Shown piece after piece: positions 9,008-17,731 of a stretch of DNA of 64,000 nt (positions are counted from its first letter, which is position 1; each line of letters begins with the position of its first letter). The position numbers and the translations under genes are program-made. Location: positions 149,673-213,672 of the forward strand of contig CAJTDX010000003.1 of the NCBI GenBank assembly GCA_910575155.1, given 5' to 3'. The notes beneath the pieces are model-generated. The model saw nothing but the letters and a program-made list of their open reading frames with translations, searched no databases and was not told where the DNA came from. This DNA comes from Lachnospiraceae bacterium. Lineage in GTDB: Bacteria > Bacillota > Clostridia > Lachnospirales > Lachnospiraceae.

Positions 9008-9220
9008 ATGATGGAACAGAGCAAGATTGACAGAATTAATGAATTGGCGAGAAAATCAAAAGCGGAAGGTTTGACGGAAGCGGAGAAAAAAGAACAGGCT
9101 TTGCTGCGCAAGGAATATATTGCAACTATACACAGGAATCTGCGCGCCCAGCTTGACAATATTGATATGATAAATCCGGACGGGAGCATTGAAAATCTGG
9201 GAAAAAAGCGTCGTATGTGA
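9008..9220 (+). CDS. UPF0291 / YnzC-like small protein
   Basis: 70 residues, highly charged, with the family pattern INELARKSKAEGLTEAEK and LRKEYI near the middle. It matches the DUF896/UPF0291 family (YnzC of Bacillus), small two-helix proteins of unclear function. A strong aggagg sits just before the tandem ATGs at 9008 and 9011; either could be used. It is likely cotranscribed with proB and the cyclo-ligase. Confidence 0.9.
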   Translation: MMEQSKIDRINELARKSKAEGLTEAEKKEQALLRKEYIATIHRNLRAQLDNIDMINPDGSIENLGKKRRM

Positions 9221-9280
9221 TATGAGAACATCCTGTAATCAGGATAGAACATCATGTAAACAGATACGGGAGGATGTACA

Positions 9281-9835
9281 ATGAAACAGGATAAGAGACA
9301 GATGCGTCTTACCTTTGGACAGAAGAGGAATGCGCTCTCAGAAACGGAGGTCCGTCTCAGGTCTGAAAAAATCTGTGATATGTTACAGCAGCAGTATTGG
9401 TTTCGGAAAGCGGAAAAAATATGTTTTTATTATCCGCTGGGGAAGGAAGTAAATCTGCTGCCGCTGGCTGCCGCCGCACTGGCTCTGGGAAAACAGACGG
9501 CATTTCCCAGAGTGAACGGCGCTGACATGGAATTTTATCAGGTGCATGATCTGTCGGAGTTTGCTCCGGGAACATTCGGCGTTATGGAGCCTGTTGGCAG
9601 GGAAAAGGTCAGCGCCGAAAACGGGCTGGTTTTGGTACCTGGCCTTGTTTTTGACAGGGAAGGAGGACGTATGGGTTATGGAAAAGGATATTATGACCGG
9701 TATTTTTCCAGAGTTCCGGCGTGCTGTAAACTGGGAGTCTGCTTTGAAATGCAGCTCATTTCCCAAACGCCCTGTGACCGGCATGATATTTTCATGGATG
9801 GAGTGGTCACAGAGCAGAGAATAATTAGGCATTAG
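9281..9835 (+). CDS. 5-formyltetrahydrofolate cyclo-ligase
   Basis: Converts 5-formyl-THF to 5,10-methenyl-THF with ATP, which recycles a folate by-product. 184 residues, usual length. Seen: the N-terminal basic substrate/ATP segment (KRQMRLTFGQKRNAL), FYYPLGKEVN, and the C-terminal signature GGRMGYGKGYYDRYF. The Shine-Dalgarno is gggagg. The 3' end overlaps the convergent anti-sigma gene by 4 bases. Confidence 0.95.
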   Translation: MKQDKRQMRLTFGQKRNALSETEVRLRSEKICDMLQQQYWFRKAEKICFYYPLGKEVNLLPLAAAALALGKQTAFPRVNGADMEFYQVHDLSEFAPGTFGVMEPVGREKVSAENGLVLVPGLVFDREGGRMGYGKGYYDRYFSRVPACCKLGVCFEMQLISQTPCDRHDIFMDGVVTEQRIIRH

Positions 9836-10773
9836 TTCAAATAGCCGTCCTTTACAATATCCTTGAGAATCTCGGTGGGAATTTCAAATGAGACGATCCC
9901 CATGGAGCCGGGGGCAACCTGGTATTCGTCAAATACAATCGTCAGTTTGCCAGACTCATTGATATAAAAATTGACGTCTGCGGAGATTTCCTGAAAATTC
10001 CATTCCGGCACATCGCTGTCCAGCCAGTAAACTTTTGTTTCATCTTCTGCCATTTGCTGTTTCATCTGCGTTTTGATGTTTTCAGAAATGACGGTTTGAT
10101 AATCCGCCTGGTCTGCAAACAGGTCCTCAAGGGTAATCATTTTTCCGGTGGTTTTGTCAATATGATAAATTTTCTGGCTTTGGGCAGCGCCAGCCATGAC
10201 GATACATTGCTGGAAACGCAGAGAAAACAGTTTGTCATTGTCAGTAACAATATCGTAATCGAGCGTTAAATCTTCTATTCCTTCTCCTCCGGCAGCTTTT
10301 ACATCAGATTCATAGGCGGCAATAATTTGATCTGTGTATTTCTGGATTGCGTCATTCAGATCTTTGGTGGCGTCTGGTAAGACGTTTCCTTCTTTATTTT
10401 CCACCTGAATTTCCGGGATTTTCAGATCCGCCTGCATGTTATGTTCTTTGTGCTGGTATTGGCGGAACGTAACCACTCTGGCAATCGTGCCGATTATGGG
10501 AATTTCTTCCATGGCATGAGCGATGCTGGCGCTGGAATTTGCCAGAACAGCGATAGTAAGAACGGCGGCTGCAACTCCGCCTGCGCCTCCCAAAGCAAAA
10601 CGGCGGAATTTCGATGGTCTGGGCCATTTTTGCCGGGCGGGTGAAGAGACGTCCGCAGCTTGTTCGTTGTCCTTTTTTGCCCGGAAAATAGATTGTTCTA
10701 CCCGTGTTTTCAGTTCCGGGGGGATGGGAATATTCTGGTAATCATGTTTCATTTCTGTTAAATTATGTTTCAT
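9832..10773 (-). CDS. RsiV-like membrane anti-sigma factor (DUF3298 domain)
   Basis: 313 residues. A cytoplasmic N-terminus of about 65 residues with a basic stretch is followed by one membrane segment (about residues 66-84) ending in a possible signal-peptidase site (SIAHA), then a large extracytoplasmic domain. The C-terminus (FYINESGKLTIVFDEYQVAP, then PGSMGIVSF) is characteristic of the DUF3298 domain of RsiV, the lysozyme-binding anti-sigma factor of SigV in Bacillus and Clostridioides. The start has ggaaggag and overlaps the sigma gene by 11 bases, so the two are translationally coupled. Lysozyme as the signal is inferred from the family. Confidence 0.85.
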   Translation of the reverse strand: MKHNLTEMKHDYQNIPIPPELKTRVEQSIFRAKKDNEQAADVSSPARQKWPRPSKFRRFALGGAGGVAAAVLTIAVLANSSASIAHAMEEIPIIGTIARVVTFRQYQHKEHNMQADLKIPEIQVENKEGNVLPDATKDLNDAIQKYTDQIIAAYESDVKAAGGEGIEDLTLDYDIVTDNDKLFSLRFQQCIVMAGAAQSQKIYHIDKTTGKMITLEDLFADQADYQTVISENIKTQMKQQMAEDETKVYWLDSDVPEWNFQEISADVNFYINESGKLTIVFDEYQVAPGSMGIVSFEIPTEILKDIVKDGYLN

Positions 10774-11257
10774 TGCAAATATCTCCTTCCGTTAATTCAA
10801 TGCGCAGTTTCTTCAGACTGCGGTATAAGATACTTTTGACCGTGCTGAGGTTTTCTTTCATGGCGTCGGCAATATCCTGCAGCCTGCAGTCTTCAAAGTA
10901 GCGCAGGATGATGACGGCGCGTTCTTTACTGTTTAAAACATTTAAGGCTTCGATCGTATCAAAATCGGTATACTGGTCGCTTTCGCCCTGCTCCACGATT
11001 TTTTCAGCAGATATCTCATGAGATTTCTGGCGCAGCTGCGAGAGGGCGGTATTGATGACGATACGGAAAATCCAGGTGCGGATATAATCCGGATTCCTGA
11101 CAGTGGAAGCGTTTTTGATGGCCAGATAGGCGCTTTCCTGCACAATATCCATGGCGTCGGCTTCGTTTTTGACATAGGTATAAGCCAGTCGGTACATAGA
11201 GGCGTAATGAGAGAGAAGTTCCTGCTCGATCAGCTCTTGCATATTTGGTAAACTCAT
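10763..11257 (-). CDS. ECF RNA polymerase sigma factor, SigV-like
   Basis: 164 residues with the ECF layout: sigma-2 region around residues 15-80 (YKLAYTYVKN-like start, DIVQESAYLAI) and sigma-4 around 108-155 (LNSKERAVIILRYFED, then LSTVKSILYRSLKKLR). There is no sigma-1 or sigma-3. The gene is followed by its likely membrane inhibitor. Its upstream region has an ECF-type promoter (11291-11319), so autoregulation is likely. The Shine-Dalgarno is ggaaggag. Its specificity is inferred from the RsiV-like partner. Confidence 0.9.
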   Translation of the reverse strand: MSLPNMQELIEQELLSHYASMYRLAYTYVKNEADAMDIVQESAYLAIKNASTVRNPDYIRTWIFRIVINTALSQLRQKSHEISAEKIVEQGESDQYTDFDTIEALNVLNSKERAVIILRYFEDCRLQDIADAMKENLSTVKSILYRSLKKLRIELTEGDICNET

Positions 11258-11290
11258 TGCATTTGATTGCTCCTTCCTTTATTTATACGT

Positions 11291-11319
11291 TAGACGCAAA
11301 ACAGAACGAAAAAGTTTCA
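11291..11319 (-). promoter_or_regulatory. ECF-sigma promoter of the sigma/anti-sigma operon
   Basis: Read on the minus strand: TGAAAC at 11319-11314, a 17-base spacer, then CGTCTA at 11296-11291. This matches the TGAAAC...CGTC pattern of extracytoplasmic-stress sigma factors and points to positive autoregulation. Confidence 0.75.
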
Positions 11320-11352
11320 GAATGAGGCATAAAAAGATAATTTTAATTAAGG

Positions 11353-11381
11353 ATGACAAATGGAGAAAGAATTGATATACT
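11353..11381 (+). promoter_or_regulatory. Promoter of proA
   Basis: ATGACA at 11353-11358, a 17-base spacer and TATACT at 11376-11381 with an extended TG at 11373-11374. It is divergent from the ECF promoter. Confidence 0.6.
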
Positions 11382-11442
11382 GATAAGAAGAACAGAACAC
11401 AGCAGAACTTCCGCAATGGAACGATGCAAATGGAGGAAAATT

Positions 11443-12696
11443 ATGACAAATCTTACGTTAGAAGAAATTGGAAGGCGGGCAAAAACGGCAGAAGCGGTAC
11501 TGCGCGTTTTACCCGCCGGACAGAAAAATAAAGTACTGATAACTTCTGCAGATTATCTGGTTGAATATAGAGAACTTCTCTTAGAGGCAAATGAAAAAGA
11601 CGTGGAAACGGCAAAGGAACATCAGATGCCCCCGGCGCTGGTCGACCGTCTGCTGCTGACGGAAGAACGGATTGCACAGATGGCGGAGGGGCTGCGCCAG
11701 ATTTCAGAACTGGAGGATCCTGTGGGCGAGGTTTTGTCTATGAAGCGCAGACCGAATGGGCTGATGATTGGACAGAAGCGCGTGCCGCTGGGAGTGATCG
11801 GCATTATTTATGAATCCCGCCCCAATGTGACGGCAGATGCTTTCGGACTTTGCTTTAAAGCTGGAAATGCCGTAGTGCTCCGGGGGGGAAAGGATGCCAT
11901 AAATTCCAATCGCGCCATTGCCGAAATCCTGCAGAAGGCATTGATATCCTGCCAGCTTCCCGCAGACGCTGTTTTACTTATTACAGATACCAGCCATGAA
12001 ACGGCAGAAGCATTTATGCGTCTGAACCGTTATATTGACGTCTTGATTCCACGAGGAGGGGCAGGGCTGATTCGTACGGTGGTGGAACATGCCACCATAC
12101 CTGTGATTGAAACCGGTACGGGAAACTGTCATGTGTATGTAGACGAAACGGCAGATCTTGATATGGCGGTGAATATTATTTTTAATGCCAAAACGCAGAG
12201 GATTGGCGTATGCAACGCCTGCGAATCTCTGGTCGTTCATGAGAAGGCAAAGGATGCGCTGCTTCCTCTTCTGGTTGAGAAGATGAAAGAAAAGAATGTC
12301 GAACTTCGCGGGGATGAGGCCAGCCGCAGTGTCTGTGCCGGGATTCTTGCGGCTTCTCAGGAGGACTGGGGCACAGAATATCTGGATTATATTTTATCCA
12401 TTAAAACCGTTAAAAATATTGAGGAAGCCATAGCGCATATTAATCAATATAATACCGGGCATTCCGAATCCATAATTACCAGAGATTATGAAAACGCTCA
12501 GAAATTTCTGGATCAGATTGACGCGGCGGCAGTATATGTGAACGCTTCCACACGTTTTACGGACGGATTTGAGTTCGGTTTTGGAGCAGAAATTGGAATC
12601 AGTACCCAAAAGCTCCATGCCAGAGGGCCTATGGGCTTAAAGGAGCTGACCAGCACCAAATATATTATATATGGAAATGGGCAGGTGAGACCGTAA
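11443..12696 (+). CDS. proA: Gamma-glutamyl phosphate reductase
   Basis: Second step of proline synthesis: NADPH-dependent reduction of glutamyl-5-phosphate to the semialdehyde. 417 residues from the ATG at 11443, which has tggagg in front. Seen: the aldehyde-dehydrogenase fold with [16 protein letters not shown], the catalytic cysteine in GVCNAC (Cys257 by family alignment), and the C-terminal [17 protein letters not shown] signature. It is separated from proB by five genes' worth of sequence including the sigma/anti-sigma pair. The GNAT gene follows after one base. Confidence 0.97.
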   Translation: MTNLTLEEIGRRAKTAEAVLRVLPAGQKNKVLITSADYLVEYRELLLEANEKDVETAKEHQMPPALVDRLLLTEERIAQMAEGLRQISELEDPVGEVLSMKRRPNGLMIGQKRVPLGVIGIIYESRPNVTADAFGLCFKAGNAVVLRGGKDAINSNRAIAEILQKALISCQLPADAVLLITDTSHETAEAFMRLNRYIDVLIPRGGAGLIRTVVEHATIPVIETGTGNCHVYVDETADLDMAVNIIFNAKTQRIGVCNACESLVVHEKAKDALLPLLVEKMKEKNVELRGDEASRSVCAGILAASQEDWGTEYLDYILSIKTVKNIEEAIAHINQYNTGHSESIITRDYENAQKFLDQIDAAAVYVNASTRFTDGFEFGFGAEIGISTQKLHARGPMGLKELTSTKYIIYGNGQVRP

Positions 12697-12697
12697 G

Positions 12698-13234
12698 ATG
12701 GAAAAGTCATATCACATATTTTCTGAGGCTGAAATTGTACGAAATTTGTTTCAGGGATTTTTGCGGTATCAGGAGGTAAGAAAACGCTGGCAAAAAGAGC
12801 CGGAAGGCTGGGTTTTAAAAAATGTTTCCTATACAGAAGACTGGAATGACGAACAGTATGAGTTTTTGGTGAAGTGCCTGAAAAATACAGTGGAAACAGG
12901 CGGATTTGTATTCGGTGTGTTTGAGGGCAGCCGGATGATCGGATTTGCTTCTGTGGAGAGCAGGCGTTTTGGTTCCGGCAGGCAGTATGTTCAGTTATCG
13001 TGTATTCACGTGTCATGGGAAAGCCGGGGAAAAGGACTGGGGCGCGGCCTGTTTCAGTGTGCGTGCAGCGGCGCGCGCAAGCTGGGAGCAGAAAAACTTT
13101 ATATTTCGGCGCATCCTTCTCAGGAGACGCAGGCTTTTTACCATGCATTGGGATGTGTGGAGGCGAAAGAGTACAATGAGGAAATCGCGGCGGCGCAGCC
13201 AGGCGACTGCCAGTTGGAATATATGTTACAGTGA
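12698..13234 (+). CDS. GNAT-family N-acetyltransferase
   Basis: 178 residues. The acetyl-CoA loop is visible as SWESRGKGLGRGLFQ (around residues 107-121), preceded by a beta strand ending in SCIHV, with a C-terminal FYHALGC typical of GNAT enzymes. The substrate is unknown. It follows proA by one base, with its Shine-Dalgarno (caggtgag) inside the proA end, so it is likely cotranscribed. Confidence 0.85.
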   Translation: MEKSYHIFSEAEIVRNLFQGFLRYQEVRKRWQKEPEGWVLKNVSYTEDWNDEQYEFLVKCLKNTVETGGFVFGVFEGSRMIGFASVESRRFGSGRQYVQLSCIHVSWESRGKGLGRGLFQCACSGARKLGAEKLYISAHPSQETQAFYHALGCVEAKEYNEEIAAAQPGDCQLEYMLQ

Positions 13235-13304
13235 AAAGCAGTATCATGTTATGGCAGAAAGACGTTTGAAAAGAATATGACAGAAAGGAAATACGTCAAG
13301 GGAA

Positions 13305-14753
13305 ATGTATAATGAAATCGACTTAGATAAGATAGATATAAATTCAGAGCCGCCGACAGAGGAACCGGTCCGTCAATATTATTTTATGGCAAAATGCCGT
13401 CGTTATGTGACGGAACTTGCAAAAGAGCTGGGGCGCAAACCGACTTTTTTTGTTCAGACGTTCGGCTGCCAGATGAACGCCAGAGATTCGGAGAAGCTTA
13501 CCGGGATTCTGGAGCAGGTCGGTTATGCACAGGCAGAGAGCGAGGAGGCCGACTTTGTGATCTATAATACCTGCACGGTGAGAGAGAACGCCAATAATAA
13601 GGTATGGGGCAGGCTTGGGTACCTGAACGGCTATAAGAAAGAACATCCGCATATGAAAATTGCGCTCTGCGGCTGTATGATGCAGGAAGCGGAAGTGATT
13701 GAAAAATTGAGAAAAAGCTACCGGTTTGTGGATTTGGTGTTTGGAACCCACAATATTTATAAATTCGCAGAACTTCTCACGGGCTCTTTTACACAGAAGA
13801 AGATGCTGATAGATATATGGAACGATACGGAGCGGATTGTGGAAAATCTGCCGGTTGAGCGCAAGTATAATTTTAAATCTGGCGTAAACATTATGTTTGG
13901 GTGCAATAATTTCTGCAGTTACTGCATCGTTCCCTATGTCAGGGGAAGGGAACGGAGCCGCAGACCTGAAGATATTTTAGAAGAGATTAAAAAACTGGCC
14001 CGGGACGGCGTGGCAGAAATTATGCTGTTGGGACAAAATGTAAATTCTTACGGCAAAAATCTGCCGGAACCGGTGACGTTTGCAGAATTGCTTATGAAAA
14101 TCGAGGAAGTGGAGGGCATTGAACGCATTCGTTTTATGACTTCTCATCCGAAAGATCTTTCCGATGAACTGATTAAGGTTATGGCAGATTCCAGAAAAAT
14201 ATGCAATCATCTGCATCTGCCGCTGCAGTCTGGCAGCAGCCGTATTTTAAAGAAAATGAACCGTCAGTATGATAAGGAACAGTATCTTGCCCTGGCAGAC
14301 AAAATTCGCAGGGCAGTTCCGGATCTTGCGCTGACTACAGACATTATTGTGGGGTTTCCGGGGGAAACAGAGGAAGATTTTGAGGAAACCATGGATGTAG
14401 TGCGCCGGGTCGGCTATGACAGCGCCTTTACGTTTATTTATTCCAAACGTACGGGAACTCCGGCGGCAGCCATGGAGGATCAGGTGCCGGAAGATGTGGT
14501 GAAAGAACGCTTCGACCGTCTGTTAAAGGAGGTTCAGAGAATTGCGGCCAAACGGGCGGAGGCCCTGACCGGAAGGACCGAACAGGTTTTAGTGGAAGAA
14601 GTGAATGCACAGGATAAAACCCTGGTGACTGGAAGGATGGGCAATAATTTTGTCGTTCATTTTCCAGGAACGGAACATCTGATCGGCAGGATCGTTAACG
14701 TGAAGTTAAAGGAGTGCAAAGGATTTTATTTTTATGGAGAAATGACGGTTTAG
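13305..14753 (+). CDS. miaB: tRNA-2-methylthio-N6-dimethylallyladenosine synthase
   Basis: Radical SAM methylthiotransferase acting on i6A37 of tRNA. 482 residues. The N-terminal UPF0004 domain has its cluster cysteines in FGCQMNARDSEK, YNTCTVRENA and CGCMMQEAEV. The radical SAM CxxxCxxC is in MFGCNNFCSYCIVPYVRGRE. The C-terminal 65 residues form the TRAM domain. MiaB is favoured over RimO by VRGRERSR and the longer N-terminus; a separate rimO is present at 34893. Confidence 0.96.
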   Translation: MYNEIDLDKIDINSEPPTEEPVRQYYFMAKCRRYVTELAKELGRKPTFFVQTFGCQMNARDSEKLTGILEQVGYAQAESEEADFVIYNTCTVRENANNKVWGRLGYLNGYKKEHPHMKIALCGCMMQEAEVIEKLRKSYRFVDLVFGTHNIYKFAELLTGSFTQKKMLIDIWNDTERIVENLPVERKYNFKSGVNIMFGCNNFCSYCIVPYVRGRERSRRPEDILEEIKKLARDGVAEIMLLGQNVNSYGKNLPEPVTFAELLMKIEEVEGIERIRFMTSHPKDLSDELIKVMADSRKICNHLHLPLQSGSSRILKKMNRQYDKEQYLALADKIRRAVPDLALTTDIIVGFPGETEEDFEETMDVVRRVGYDSAFTFIYSKRTGTPAAAMEDQVPEDVVKERFDRLLKEVQRIAAKRAEALTGRTEQVLVEEVNAQDKTLVTGRMGNNFVVHFPGTEHLIGRIVNVKLKECKGFYFYGEMTV

Positions 14754-14765
14754 AAAGGCGGCATT

Positions 14766-15374
14766 ATGTATTCATATATAAAAGGTGAACTGGTTGAGAT
14801 TCTGGATGATACCATTGTACTTGAAGTGAACGGCATTGGCTACAATATCCATATTCCGGCGAGTATGATCGACAAGTTCAGCGGGACAGGGCAGAATATA
14901 AAGATTTATACTTATTTTCATGTAAAAGAAGATTCTATGAAACTTTATGGATTCCTCACCCGGGATGACCTGAGGATCTTTAAGCTGCTGCTGGGCGTGA
15001 ATGGAATCGGTCCCAAAGGAGCCCTCGCCATTTTGACCGTAATGACGCCGGATGACCTGCGTTTTGCCATACTGGGAGAGGATGCCAAAACGATCGCAAA
15101 AGCTCCCGGCATTGGAACAAAGACGGCGCAGCGGCTGATTTTGGAGTTGAAGGACAAGCTGGATCTGCAAGAGGCTTTTGCAGCAAAACTTATACATACA
15201 GAAGAAACTGCCGCTTCTGACACAGGCATAAAAAATGAAGCTGTGCAGGCGCTGACAGCTCTTGGATATTCTTCCACAGAAGCCTTAAAGGCGATCAATG
15301 CAGTAGAAGTTACAGAAGAGATTACGGTGGAAGAGCTGTTGAAGGCAGCCTTGAAACAGATGGCGTTCTTATAA
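14766..15374 (+). CDS. ruvA: Holliday junction branch migration protein RuvA
   Basis: 202 residues, usual length. The N-terminal OB-fold (MYSYIKGELVEI) is followed by two helix-hairpin-helix motifs (LLGVNGIGPKGALAIL and APGIGTKTAQRLILELKDKL) and a C-terminal RuvB-interacting domain (EAVQALTALGYSSTEA). It tetramerises on Holliday junctions and loads RuvB. It lies 12 bases after miaB. Confidence 0.97.
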   Translation: MYSYIKGELVEILDDTIVLEVNGIGYNIHIPASMIDKFSGTGQNIKIYTYFHVKEDSMKLYGFLTRDDLRIFKLLLGVNGIGPKGALAILTVMTPDDLRFAILGEDAKTIAKAPGIGTKTAQRLILELKDKLDLQEAFAAKLIHTEETAASDTGIKNEAVQALTALGYSSTEALKAINAVEVTEEITVEELLKAALKQMAFL

Positions 15375-15424
15375 AAATTTCCGAAACTATATTTGAAGAC
15401 AGAAGGGATTTAGGAGGTATCATA

Positions 15425-15871
15425 ATGATTACGATAAAGAAAATGGAAGAGCGGGATACACAGGATGTATTGGAGATGATGCGGGATTTTTATGATTCTC
15501 CGGCAATTCTGCATGAAGTATCAGAAAAAGTATTGAGACGGAATATCGCGGCCTGCACAGGGGATCATCCTTATGTTGAAGGATTTGTGTTCCGGGCGCA
15601 TGGAGGGATTGCAGGCTATGCCATGCTTGCCAAGAGTTATTCTACGGAATTTGGCGGGACATGCATGTGGATTGAGGATCTTTACATGAAGCCGGAATAC
15701 CGTGGCGGCGGTATCGGCACGCAGTTTTTCCAGTACCTTGAAAATACTTATAAGGGTGAGGCGGTTTTGCTGAAACTTGAGGTGGAACCGGGAAATACCT
15801 GGGCAATCGAGGTATACAAAAAGTGCGGGTACCGGGAACTTCCCTATATGGAAATGATTAAGGAACTGTAG
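15425..15871 (+). CDS. GNAT-family N-acetyltransferase between ruvA and ruvB
   Basis: 148 residues, a complete GNAT fold: WIEDLYMKPEYRGGGIGTQF holds the acetyl-CoA loop and WAIEVYKKCGYRELP the C-terminal motif. The target is unknown. Shine-Dalgarno taggagg. The gene sits between ruvA and ruvB, which are adjacent in most bacteria. Confidence 0.88.
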   Translation: MITIKKMEERDTQDVLEMMRDFYDSPAILHEVSEKVLRRNIAACTGDHPYVEGFVFRAHGGIAGYAMLAKSYSTEFGGTCMWIEDLYMKPEYRGGGIGTQFFQYLENTYKGEAVLLKLEVEPGNTWAIEVYKKCGYRELPYMEMIKEL

Positions 15872-15882
15872 CGAAAAGATCT

Positions 15883-15958
15883 TAGTACATCGTTGCGCAA
15901 ATAACTACACCAACCACTTGCCTGCTTTTCTGAGTGATTGATCCAGTTATTTGTACTA
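15883..15958. repeat. Interrupted inverted repeat between GNAT and ruvB
   Basis: The right arm agttatttgtacta (15945-15958) is the exact reverse complement of tagtaca plus aaataact, found at 15883-15889 and 15899-15906 with a 9-base insert (tcgttgcgc) between them. The spacer is 38 bases. It could be a hairpin, an operator or the remains of an element. Confidence 0.5.
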
Positions 15959-16018
15959 GAGTACAGTGGCTTTTGGGAAGAAAAGTAACAGATCAACAGA
16001 CAGAGAGGAACAGCTTTC

Positions 16019-17026
16019 ATGGAAAAACGTGTGATATCTACTCAGATTCAGGACGAAGACCAGAAGATCGAAACCAGTCTGCGTCCCCAGCGTCTGGAGG
16101 AATATATAGGACAGGAAAAAGCGAAAAAGACCCTGAAGGTTTATATTGAAGCGGCAAAACAAAGAGAGGAATCTTTAGACCATGTGCTGTTCTATGGACC
16201 GCCGGGTTTGGGGAAAACCACGCTTGCAGGGATTATTGCCAATGAAATGGACGTACATATGAAGGTGACTTCCGGTCCTGCCATCGGAAAACCAGGCGAA
16301 ATGGCGGCTATCTTAAGCGGGCTTCAGGAAGGGGATCTCCTCTTTGTGGATGAAATCCATCGTCTGAACCGTCAGGTGGAAGAGGTGCTTTATCCGGCCA
16401 TGGAGGATTACGCAATTGATATTATGATAGGCAAAGGCGCCACGGCGCGTTCCATCCGCCTGGATCTTCCGCATTTTACGCTGGTGGGGGCAACCACGCG
16501 CGCGGGCCTGCTGTCGGCTCCGCTGCGGGACCGCTTCGGAGTAGTGCATCATCTGGAATTTTATAATCCGGAGGAATTAAAGACGATTATCCTGCACTCA
16601 GCAGAAAAACTTGAGGTTGAAATTGATGATGAAGGCGCCTTTGAGCTGGCAAGACGTTCCAGAGGAACTCCGCGGCTTGCCAACCGCCTGTTAAAGCGTG
16701 TCAGGGATTTTGCCCAGGTGAAGTACGACGGCAGGATTACCAGAGAAGTTGCTGTTTTTGCCCTGGATTTACTGGAAGTGGATAAATTCGGATTGGATCA
16801 GAACGACCGTAATATTCTCCTGACTATGATTGAGAAGTTCCAAGGCGGTCCCGTGGGGCTTGACACGCTGGCGGCGTCTCTGGGCGAGGATTCCGGAACG
16901 ATTGAGGACGTATATGAGCCGTATCTTGTGAAAAATGGCTTTATCAACCGCACGCCGAAGGGAAGAGTGGCAACAGATTTCGCATATGGGCATTTTGGAA
17001 TTGCAAAAAATGTCTCACAGTGTTAA
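16019..17026 (+). CDS. ruvB: Holliday junction DNA helicase RuvB
   Basis: AAA+ motor of the RuvAB branch-migration complex, 335 residues. Seen: Walker [12 protein letters not shown], Walker [13 protein letters not shown], sensor motif [18 protein letters not shown], and a C-terminal winged helix ([18 protein letters not shown]). No ruvC is nearby; RecU at 49056 is the expected resolvase. Confidence 0.98.
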   Translation: MEKRVISTQIQDEDQKIETSLRPQRLEEYIGQEKAKKTLKVYIEAAKQREESLDHVLFYGPPGLGKTTLAGIIANEMDVHMKVTSGPAIGKPGEMAAILSGLQEGDLLFVDEIHRLNRQVEEVLYPAMEDYAIDIMIGKGATARSIRLDLPHFTLVGATTRAGLLSAPLRDRFGVVHHLEFYNPEELKTIILHSAEKLEVEIDDEGAFELARRSRGTPRLANRLLKRVRDFAQVKYDGRITREVAVFALDLLEVDKFGLDQNDRNILLTMIEKFQGGPVGLDTLAASLGEDSGTIEDVYEPYLVKNGFINRTPKGRVATDFAYGHFGIAKNVSQC

Positions 17027-17083
17027 AATAGTAAAAGTCAGGATAATGGGATATGTCCGTAATTTCAGGGAGGATTCATATAT

Positions 17084-17623
17084 ATGTCAGTGAAGACCAG
17101 TGCAGATGTATTGATCGGCGGGAAAATATATACCCTAAGTGGTTATGAGAGTGAAGAATATTTGCAGAAGGTTGCAAATTATATCAATAGTAAAATTAAT
17201 GAATTTGATGAAATGGAGCAGTTTCGGCGTCTTGCGGCAGATATGAAGTCCACATTACTGGAGCTTAACATTGCAGATGATTACTTTAAGGCAAAGGAAC
17301 AGGCGGAAAAACTTGAGGAGACTGTCCGGGAAAAGGAGCGGGAAATTTACGAGCTGCAGCATGATTTGATTTCTGCCAAAATACGGGTGGAAAGCAGCGA
17401 GAAACTGGCTGGCGAACTGGAGAAAGAGAACAGGGAGCTTCTTTTAAATAAATCCAAGCTTGAGGCTTCTTTGGAGGACGCGCTGCTGGGCAAGGTGAAG
17501 GGACAGGTTGTTCAGAAGGATTCGGAGACGTTGAACCAGGGCGAAGATCAAGCTCCTGTAAAACAGGAATCTGAGAAGGGTAAGGCGGGCAGGTCCAAAT
17601 CAGATACACAAAATGGGAAATAG
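17084..17623 (+). CDS. zapA: Cell division protein ZapA with long coiled coil
   Basis: 179 residues. The first roughly 60 residues are a ZapA domain (VLIGGKIYTLSGYESEEYLQKVANYIN), and about residues 60-145 form a long charged coiled coil. It ends in a hydrophilic Gln/Lys/Ser tail. ZapA cross-links FtsZ filaments at the division site. The tail makes it longer than the usual 85-110 residues, a form common in Clostridia. Confidence 0.88.
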   Translation: MSVKTSADVLIGGKIYTLSGYESEEYLQKVANYINSKINEFDEMEQFRRLAADMKSTLLELNIADDYFKAKEQAEKLEETVREKEREIYELQHDLISAKIRVESSEKLAGELEKENRELLLNKSKLEASLEDALLGKVKGQVVQKDSETLNQGEDQAPVKQESEKGKAGRSKSDTQNGK

Positions 17624-17663
17624 TTAATCCTTGTACCAGTTTTGTTTATAGAATGCAAATAGT

Positions 17664-17700
17664 AAGGGTGGCTCAGAAAAGACAATGCTGAGCCACCCTT
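17664..17700 (+). terminator. Hairpin after zapA
   Basis: aagggtggctcag pairs perfectly with ctgagccaccctt over 13 bp with an 11-base loop. The U-run is minimal, but stem strength and position make a terminator likely. Confidence 0.65.
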
Positions 17701-17731
17701 CTGAACCCGCGGAAAGAGGAGGATTATAAGC

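Noticed and set aside
12513..13247. 244-codon minus-strand frame over proA and the GNAT gene
   Set aside because: Antisense shadow of two well-supported genes, no ribosome site and low-complexity product.
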